Source: Anopheles merus (lineage: Eukaryota > Arthropoda > Insecta > Diptera > Culicidae). Taken from it: a DNA stretch of 64,000 bases. Below the pieces are notes generated by a model. It worked only from the letters and a program-made list of their open reading frames with translations. It ran no database searches and was not told where the DNA came from. The stretch's first letter is position 1. Every line of letters begins with the position of its first letter. A program made the translations under genes and the position numbers. Shown here piece after piece: positions 55,263-64,000 of this stretch. The stretch spans positions 16,878,798 to 16,942,797 of the forward strand of contig NC_054084.1 in assembly GCF_017562075.2 (NCBI RefSeq), given 5' to 3'.

Positions 55263-57928
55263 TTTCACCTGCTCGTAGGTGTTAGGAAAGTTATGTTGAA
55301 TAAATTCAAGGCGATCGAGTCGCAGAAAAAAGGTCGCAAACCCTCATCTGGTGGGTTGCGATGGACGCGATATCATTGTTTGATTTATTTGCATACTGGC
55401 GTGGGATGGTGTTGCATAGGCTATCGTGCGCTTTGTCGTTCTGGCGTGAATGCTTAAATATCTTTGAATGAAGAGGTTTAAAGCTACTTCTGCAGTTACT
55501 TCTTTACTATATCAGTTCAATTAGTTAGCAGCAATATGAATTTTAAATCATTTTATCATTTTAAACAAAGCATCTTATTTTTTATAATTGGGAAAAAATA
55601 AATTGTTGATGCCTCAAATTAAAATGCATATGCAATATAAGCATCTATCTCACTACCAGCAATACAAAAAAAAACGAGGAACTTAAGCCAACAACTGGAT
55701 AAGGAAAAGGTTTTCCAATAAGTTCACATTTCAGAAACTATTTTAAACAAACAGAAAGACACTAAAGAAGACCCTACACATTGATAATGCCACTGGGATT
55801 TCGACGGGTAAAAGCTTGATGCTAGACTGGGAGAGGAACTAAAAGTTAGAAGTATAAACAATTTAAATAGGATATAGTCTATGTTTAGACCTTAAATCAA
55901 TAGAATCTTGCTACAAAATTCTATTATAATCAACCAATTCTATCTTACAAGCCTTGACTTATTGGAAATAATGTGACTGTTAAGCGTATACGAATTAAGC
56001 GAATTTTCGAGACCTTTAGTACAATTTGCAAAAAAGGTAATTTGTGTAAGGAACGATGAAACACTTTGAATGGTATTTTAAGGAACACCAGTGAACTAAG
56101 GATGGGTTCTGTGTAGACATTGGGGAGAATATTCCTTATAAACTGCTTCCATATGTCCCTGAACCGTAAATTCAGATCTCTCCTGTCAACAGCAGATTGA
56201 ACCGAACGATTTACCAGAAATAACTAGAATAGATCCACTGAAGAATTGTTGTGTGTCATCACAATAACGTCATAACGTTGCTCTTGCGGATCGTATGTTA
56301 AACATTGCACTCCAACACATGTTAAGATCAGTTGAGCGACTAAGTAGTAACCTAAAATGTACGATCAAACAAACACGATCATAAAAACAGATTCATCCTG
56401 AACTTTAGGACCATGGTCTAGGCAAGAGAATAAGTGTCCAGCCTAAGGATCATTTCCATTTGTTAAGAAATTTTGTTGATTGTTTGAATAACTTTTACTA
56501 TAAACTGCGACCAGATGGCTAAAATTGCTATGAACGAGACCATCATAAATTTAAAAGCCCGAAGAACAATCCACTTGAGCGTAGAATATTAGCCAAAAGG
56601 TGTCATAAAATCCATATGGACTGAACTAGTAACTGATTTCATTTCCACGAAAATAATCTCATCACTATTGGAAATAAACCGAAAGAAAATTACTCCACCG
56701 TTGATTGCACATCAAGTTCCTCATTCGTTCAAAACTCAATTAACCCCCACGCTAAACGTTACTTATCTCTCGCACGTGGTAATCTAATCGCTTTCAATCT
56801 TCTTAAACCAGGCTAATCCATCGCTTGGAGTTGCATCTGGAGCTGTCATAACAAAACATTCATCTTAATCTTCCCTTTGATGCACCGGGTGGACTCGAGA
56901 TACATTCCCACAACAACCTTTCCCCGGAGCGGTGGATCACTTCCGAGACGGGTTTGTTTACTCGTACCCAGCTTTACAACCTTTCGGAACGGAAACTCAC
57001 TAGCTTACATCCCTAGCACACAGAGAGTGCAGTGGAAACGACACACAGATATGGCTGGATCGTGCAACGATGCAACTGCTTCAATAAAGAGTAAAAACAC
57101 GCTTTATATCACTGTTGTTTCGCTTCTAATCTTCAAACTCTCCTAGTACCGAAACCGAGACCACAAAAACCACTGACAAGCACTGTGCAGGGGTGATGAG
57201 AAGCGTTGATCTTAATTAAATCCACTCTTTTCAACGCATCCACATGCTCTCGCGCGCGCGTCCGTTTGCTCCGAACGGCTTCAAGAACGGCGCAAGATCT
57301 CGCAGAGATCTGGTCGTGTGCACCAGAGGCGTCCGCTACGAACACCAGCTCAACCGGATGACATCACCGCATTTTGCCAGCAGCTGATCGGGGCTGCCAG
57401 TCTGTCCGCACAAATAAGTGTGTGTGTGTGAGTGTGCATGTGGGTGAGACGAATGCAACAGGGGTTGACCCGGGTGGAGGCAGGGCTGTTTAAGCCGCGC
57501 GCGTGTACGCTGCCGCTGTTTTGATGAATCAGTGTACCGACTTTATCGATTTACGCAGCCCGAAAAACACAGATCAGATTTAAGAAAGAAACGAAAGGAA
57601 AACTTCTAAACAAACCACAGCGCAATGAGACGGTTTCGACGGTTAAACCGACACGTTTGCCCCTATGGTACGCAGCTCCCTGACAGTATGCGGATGGAGC
57701 AAGTACGTGCGCGGATCGCACTGGTATGCATACACACGCGCGCCCGCGAACCGTCCGTGCCGGGCGTCAACGGTGTGTAGGGTTTATTATTAGCGACTAA
57801 CCGTGCCGCCCGTGTAGTACACTGCTGGCTGGTATGTATGTTTTGGCTTAGATGTTTTCGTTTCTGCTGAGATACTAGGTGCGTCACCAGGAGGTGGAAG
57901 AAAATGGTTCGTTTAAATAAAGTGGACC

Positions 57929-57951
57929 CACACACACACACACACACACAC
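57929..57951. repeat. (CA)n microsatellite
   Basis: Eleven to twelve CA units. Confidence 0.95.
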
Positions 57952-60398
57952 CACGAGGCGCCCTCGCGAATTCGAGCTGCAATCTTTATCTCATCTTCGA
58001 ACAGCGCGGTGCAACAGGGTGTCTTCTTTTGTGTGTTTAATTATTTGGTTAGATACGAATGATAAGGTTGGTATGGTTTCGCTCGGAAAGAATTCAGCAC
58101 AACACCAATGCACTTTATCACATTTATATGTGTGATGGCGGTAGTAGCAGCAACAGCCGCACGCGTTTGATTCATATCACACACGATGATCGTGTCACTC
58201 ACTGTACGGGGAATACTCATGATTGGCCTCGATTGCAAACACGGTAAATGATGGCCGTATGGAATTATTCACTTCTATCCCGTGCGCATTCTAGAACCAT
58301 TAGCAAACACTGCGGGGAGTGACGGTATGCGTGCGCCTGGTTGCTCATGAGTTGTCACCATAAGTCACACACTTTCTCTTATAAGATCGGGTTAGATCTT
58401 ATTGGGAAAATTCTTCGAATATTTTACACCAATTAAATGAATTATCACGTAATAATCCATTTTAACTGTACACGTCACTCACTAGCGGGAAGTACTTTCA
58501 CGCTTACCTAGCATTACTCACATGTACCCTTTTTCCTACAGGATCATGGGGTTTTCCTTCTCACATTCGTTTTTTTTCTTCACTTCACTGCACGGGCAAT
58601 CTCAGCAAGCTGATCGGACAGGGATGGGCGCGCGTTCGCGTAAACACACACACACACGCACGCACGCATACACGTACACGGTCGTGAGGTAGCGGATTTG
58701 GGGTTTGGGTTTATTTTTTCTTTTAGTTCGGAACAGAATGTGTGTGTATCGTGTCGGAGTGGTGTCGAGTTTCTGAGCCGGTCCGTTCCGATCTCAGGCC
58801 GTCGAAGGTGGCCGCCAGCTTCGATCCGATGTCACCGTGTGCTCTCTCGCTCTCTTGCGTGTATGCTCTTAGAACGTGGTTCTTCCGTGGTACTGCAAGC
58901 TGTATGTAGGTGTCGCGAATTGAACCAAGAGAGTGCTTGGACAGGGGTTTGGTAGTAGTGCGTGTGAAGCGACTACCAGAACTCCGAAATGAAATCATTC
59001 AATCAATTAATTCTACATGGCCAAAGAAACCTATTAGTTCAAATCCATTTCTAACGCAAACAATACGTTGATGACATTTAACTAAGCGAGAACTGTCACT
59101 CTCCGGATGTTATGCTTACATGCAATCGTGTATACAGCAAACCGGTACCTACGTTCGGTTGCGCTCTTTGCGCAACTTCTCTCGCTTGTTGGTTTATTTT
59201 CGCGCATCTCTAAGCTGGCGCGCAATGGCATGTCTCGTGGTGTCAGCGTTTGGGAGTTTGTGTGTGTGTGTGTCAGTGGTGCGGGGGCCGATCGGGTCGG
59301 TAGGGCGTTCTACTCTTTTGGGACCGTTGAGTAACCGATGACTAATGAAGCGTTTGTGACAATCGGCTGGCTGGCGGTGTCTCTTCTCACCGGTATCTAT
59401 TGCGTATGGTTTATTCGTAGTTAGATTTCTTGGTTGCAAGCGTTCGTTTGTTGTATCGTAAATAATTCTGTTGAATTCAATGTGATGTTTGGTATTATAT
59501 TTACAAATTCCGTTCCTCTTCAATGATTAACAAAATACGGCCTTGGATGTATAATGTTTCAAATATTGCTCAGGATGAATCCATTCAATTGGGAAAACTA
59601 GATAATTGTTTTATTTTTGAAAGCAAAAAATACAAACTTTGTCTTAAGTCTTATGAGTTCATATAAACATTTTCAACAAAAGCTGTAAAAAAAAACTTCA
59701 ATTTTCTGTACTCCTTGGCATTTTCTAAAATAAGAACACAAGTGTAAAAAGACATTTAAATCATACAATAATTTGTTGATACGAATTGTAACGTTTATGT
59801 AAATGAAAAATCCGGTCATTTACAATGGTGATCTTTGAGCGAAATACGTAAAAATCCCGATATTTTGTCTGCGAACGAATAAAAAAAATCTTCCACCAAA
59901 ACTTCAAAATAATCAAAAGAATATTTTATAATAATATCAAATCGGTGCATTGGTATTTGAGAAGTTCCAAGTAGTTATTTAAAAACTGGAAAATGTTTAA
60001 AAAAACTTATTTAAACCTTGAAAACAATTTGCTAAACTTGAGTGATAGCATTTTTTGGAAGATTGATCAATGATTTTAAATGACTTATTCTTGAGTTTAA
60101 GAGGTTGAATACATCTGCAAAGTTTAAATCAAATGTTTTAGAATATGTTTAACGATATATCTTCACAAATAGACTTTCTTTCAGAATTTGATGAAGAATA
60201 GCACTATAAAATATTCATTATCTTCAAAATCAATTATCTTCAATACGGCCGGCAAGATTATGCGAAAGATTTTGTCTGGAGAACCACGGCAACCACCAAC
60301 ACCATAGCACACCATGCCATTGAAGTGTCCATTGAACTACCTAAAATGCAGTAACGTGACCAACGTGTATAATTGATCTATCTCTTAAAATTACTTAC

Positions 60399-60550
60399 CA
60401 AGTCGCTGTAAACAAAACGATCCAAACAATCAGTGCGATGTTAGTATGAGCTGAAGGTGGTCCACAGAATGAAAACAATTCGTTACCCGTATCCCGTATT
60501 AGCCCCATCAATCGCCACGCCACACCGGAAAAGGAAGAAGCGGTTTGCAT
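60399..60550 (-). other. Exon-like segment with strong donor, two readings
   Basis: Minus strand. Reading 1: ATG at 60550 (context GACAAATG) opens 50 codons without a stop up to a perfect donor GTAAGT at 60398, ending in a hydrophobic span (IALIVWIVLFTATW). Reading 2: a perfect TACTAAC branch-point sequence, then a T-rich tract and TTTACAG, then only CGACTTG before the same donor, i.e. a 7-base microexon. The two readings exclude each other. No downstream partner exon was found. Confidence 0.25.
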
Positions 60551-60559
60551 TTGTCATGA

Positions 60560-63500
60560 ATTTAAAATATCTTTCTTTATTGAACTCGCGCAATTAGTAT
60601 CCAGTTTCTGCTTCTGCTTGGTGTGTGAGTGTGTGTGTAGTGTTATATCTCACTTGCTTGATGTACTGTGCTGCCTGTAACACTCTGGCTAGGCTGCTCT
60701 CGCACTCCACTCAATTGCTTACTTTACGCGTTTACAAGATATATGTATAATAACTTACATATTATTGGCTTTGCTTTAGTTTAGTGTTTTTTTTTCAGAA
60801 TGTAACAGTTTTCAGGCTAGCTCGAGACGAAAGAGGGAGTTGTTGTTGTTGTTTTTTTTTTGTAAATATTTAACAGTTTCCTACTTTCCTGCTAGGAGTA
60901 TTTGTTGTGATTTCTTTTGTTTTCATATCGTTTTGTTTGATTTTGTGGTTGTCGCTTTTACTTTTTGGTATAGTTTTGCTTATATGTTTTTCTTTTTCTT
61001 CACTTACACAACTACACTTTCTTTCGTACGCTCCTTCCTGCTTTGCATAAACAGAAACCGAAGGTAGAATTTATATACTAAGTGATTTGGTTTGTTATGT
61101 TTTGTATTTGTTGTCTTGTTTCTGTTCGTGTTTTGCTTCTTCATATTAGTAGCTTGTAGTCACTTTACTGCTTTTGGATTAGCATTTACTTCTTACTTTA
61201 TTTGCATTCGTTTAATGGAGAGCTTATGCAGAACGCGTTCTATTTTTAACCTGTGTTGGATATAGGGAGTTTCGCTAGCTTTGGCTATGTACACCAGTAA
61301 TACTGTCCACCGCTTAGCTATTGGTGGTCCGCCGATTTGAGCTTTTAGAAGGGGGAAATTGAAGTAGAACTGTAGTCCATAGAATTTAGCTACTTTTAGC
61401 GACCGTTAAGGAATTGGACTGACGCTGATATGAATACGAACAGATGGTCCATCCCCGATAGTGGCAAACAATGATAAGGGGGGTGTTTATTGTATCGTTT
61501 AAAACCGGTTAAATTCGAACTGCGGAGAATCAAATCAATAGCTTAATAGGAGAATAGATGTGTAGAACAGTGAAAGAATGGGTAACAGTGTTAGCTTAGA
61601 GACTCCCGCCCGTCGGTGGGGTTTAGAAATACATCCTTCTCGGCCGAATGTGCGCCACGCGCATTATGCTCTGCTGCAGAAAAGGGGGAACAATATGTTC
61701 TTGCTACTTTCACTACTTATGCAATGAAGTGTGTTTGTGTGTATGTAATGCGTAATGCCGCGCGCTTTTGCGTACATTTGCCAGCACGCTTTCCGGCGCT
61801 TGTGTGTTATTTTGTACATATTGTGGGTTTTTCGATTACATATTTCACCTCATGTTAGAAGCGAACATAATAGTTAACGCAGTTTTATGTGTCGTTTGTT
61901 TTTTTTCGGATAGTTTCACTTGCTTACGTTCTATAACTGTTTCGTTTACGGTGGTTGAGTAGAGTGCGGTGCCTGCTGGCTTGTTCGCTCGTCACATGCA
62001 GTTTCAAGATGTCTCGTATTACAGAGCAGTAATTTAAAAAGGCAAACGGTACGAAAGTCTAGAGCCCACATCCCGCAGGAATGAGGATCCCAATTATTGC
62101 TAGAGTGATTTGTTGCTGCTCAAACACATTTGGCTGCACACTATCACGAACCCAGTGGTACGGCGAGATATCGCAGAGGCTGCTTACTGCTGCCCTTCCA
62201 AATCGTTGAAATTGCAATTTTGATGCTGTGACGCAAGCGTAGTTTTGTTTGTTTGTTTTAAGAGTAATAGTTGTCATAGTGTTTTGCTTCGTATTATACA
62301 CGTGCACTTTTTGTAGATTTAATTATTTTTCAAACGTTTTTACATGGTCAAACAATAAATGTGTACCATCTATCTGCACAGCACATCGTGACGAATGATG
62401 GGTTGTTTTCCTTCGACTTTATTGCATACAACGCTGCGACTGTGGACGCAACTGTGGATGCTGCTTGTGTACAATACGGTACGCAATGTGGGGCGCAACT
62501 TTATTTGCCGTACGGTGAGCTTTTCTGTGGCAACCACGAACGATAGCTACTAACCCTGTTTCTGTGCCGTACGGTTTGCGTCTAGCTCAGTACACTGTTG
62601 CGTTCCTCTTTGGTTTCGTTTAATGATAAATTCTCTCGTTTAGAATTGTGTCTGTTCTGACGCATGATAAAACAGGGGGCGATACACCCTTGATCGGACG
62701 GGGTTCGTCCAGCGTAAACGCCCTGCATTCATCAAATCGTTTGATTGTTAAAATCATTCCGAAAAAAATACTTTTAACTTTCTTTGATTCAGCGCTGGAA
62801 AAGAACGGTTCTCTTTTCGGCATTTTTTTTTATTGAACAGCTTTTGTTAGAAATTCGTGTTTGCTTTGTACAGGTATAAGCGCTTCAAATAGATCAAGAA
62901 ATTGATGAATGTTTTCGACTTATTATGTGTGAAATGCAACGAGTATTGGTATAAATAATGTTTCTTGATGTTACATAAACTATGTTCTGCTTTAAGCACA
63001 AAAGAAAAGATTTGTTTGCGTATGTGGTAAAATGCTGCTATATGTACACGTAAACCATCCTTTTTCACTGATTTGAATGGTTGGCAAAACTTGAAGAAGA
63101 ACATCGAAGGCTGCTACTATTTAACGACTACGCACACCAAAAACACGCACACATATTCATGGACACATGGGGTTTGAGCCATTTCTCTCTCTCTCTCTCC
63201 TTCTCTCTTCTCCAAAACCAAACGCTAGAGACAGAGCAACAGAGGGAGCAAGAAAGAGTGGCCCCAACATCGACTACTACTATTACTACTACTACTACTA
63301 CTACTATCCTGATCTATATAGTAAACTCGAGCTTTTGCTAATTGCACACGTCACTTTGACGTCGACCTCTTTTGAACCGTTTTTGAAGAGTTTTTGGTTT
63401 TACAACTTTCAAACTATGTATGGTATATAAGTTTTAAACTCATGTTTTCAACAATTTTTATTTCTTGCTTTGTTTGGACCCTTAATTTATTATATTCCTA

Positions 63501-64000
63501 TTCGCTACACTAATCGAGCATCCGCTATTGCGGTGCGGTTTAAGGTCTAGTAGAGAAGAGCTGGGGTCTTATTGCTAGCATCTTATCTGTTTTTTTTGTT
63601 CTTCTTTTTATTGTATAATTATTATTGGTTTTGTTTATGTGTTCGCTAAGAAGTAAATCTCTAACCAGTATGCTGCTGCTCAGTTCAGCAGTATCCGTAA
63701 TAAGGGGGTTTGCAAAGAAAAACATACCAATTGGAAAGGGTTTTTGCTGAAGATTAAAGCAATAGAGCGGCAACTTTATCTACTTATTGACATGTTTGCT
63801 TTTATTCTGGTGCTCTGTACTACCAAGCAAACGGAACAAACGGAGCAGAACATGTTGTCACAATCCAAGAACCAAACACTAACTTATATTAGCTACTTTT
63901 CGACTGTCTGTGGCTTCGAATAGTAGGACTATTTGCACGCTAATTCGTGGGTAAGTTATCGGTAGCTTATAACGGGAGCTTGTAGTAAATATTCAGCATC
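60560..64000 (-). other. Probable long 3' UTR of a minus-strand gene to the right
   Basis: The gene strand is A-rich (plus strand T-rich with TTTTG/GTTTG runs), the same asymmetry as the Cka 3' UTR. A minus-strand CAATAAAG at 60576-60581 sits at the left edge. No coding exon is seen on either strand in 3.4 kb. The coding part would lie beyond 64000. A (ACT/CTA)n run lies near 63272-63306. Confidence 0.4.
60576..60581 (-). terminator. Candidate poly(A) signal of the gene to the right
   Basis: TTTATT on the plus strand reads AATAAA on the minus strand (CAATAAAG), where the A-rich stretch ends. Confidence 0.35.

Larger units (their letters stand above)
54098..60398. other. Upstream region of the MIF4G gene
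   Basis: There is no gene I can support. 54.6-55.3 kb and 57.2-58.9 kb are GC-richer, with CG-rich runs and CA/GT microsatellites, and may be promoter or 5' leader DNA of the minus-strand MIF4G gene. 55.4-56.9 kb and 59.5-60.3 kb are AT-rich. Two weak exon candidates on the minus strand (55036-55262 and 60399-60550) are listed separately. Confidence 0.4.

Overview
The window looks like a gene-dense piece of a mosquito nuclear genome, most likely Anopheles. This is an inference from GC-rich third codon positions, short GT-AG introns of about 60-120 bases beside a few long ones, abundant CA/GT and triplet microsatellites, A-rich 3' untranslated regions, and proteins closest to dipteran orthologues. 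I recognise no intact transposon, tRNA, rRNA, CRISPR array, prokaryotic or viral gene.

Layout, left to right. 1-6141: intron of a striatin/Cka gene whose first exons lie to the left. 6142-9088 (+): last five coding exons of Cka. 9089-about 15.6 kb: a very long A-rich stretch, probably the Cka 3' UTR. 16139-17666 (-): Syntaxin-5. 18372-19268 (+): TMEM147. 19575-21883 (-): a kleisin-family protein in eight coding exons, best matching C(2)M/Rec8-type meiotic kleisins. 23491-25684 (+): a divergent ionotropic receptor. 26674-28602 (-): splicing factor CWC25. 29181-29832 (+): translocon-associated protein gamma (SSR3). 30992-35610 (+): a CREBL2/REPTOR-BP bZIP factor whose first intron is 4.2 kb. 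39160-42442 (-): a secreted, repeat-rich, cuticle-type protein with PYPVEK repeats, a His tract and poly-Q. 49165-54097 (-): a MIF4G-domain protein of CTIF/SLIP1 type in seven coding exons. 54.1-60.4 kb: AT-rich and GC-rich noncoding DNA with two weak exon candidates. 60.56-64 kb: probably the long 3' UTR of a minus-strand gene lying to the right.

The exon chains for Syx5, TMEM147, the kleisin, the ionotropic receptor, CWC25, TRAP-gamma, REPTOR-BP, the cuticle protein and the MIF4G protein were worked out by hand. Each closes with consistent splice phase from ATG to stop. Three neighbours act in the early secretory pathway: TMEM147 and TRAP-gamma at the Sec61 translocon, and Syntaxin-5 at ER-Golgi fusion. 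The rest have unrelated housekeeping, meiotic, chemosensory, nutrient-signalling and cuticle roles. I see no operon-like logic.

The observations I rate highest are: a 29-bp degenerate repeat with a GGTTC-TG-GAACC palindromic core, found at four or more separate places; two perfect TGACGTCA sites flanking exon 1 of the CREB-like gene; a conserved two-start layout in Syntaxin-5; and a pair of phase-matched donor sites in Cka that would add or remove exactly 25 residues. I do not see convincing evidence of a wholly new molecular system.
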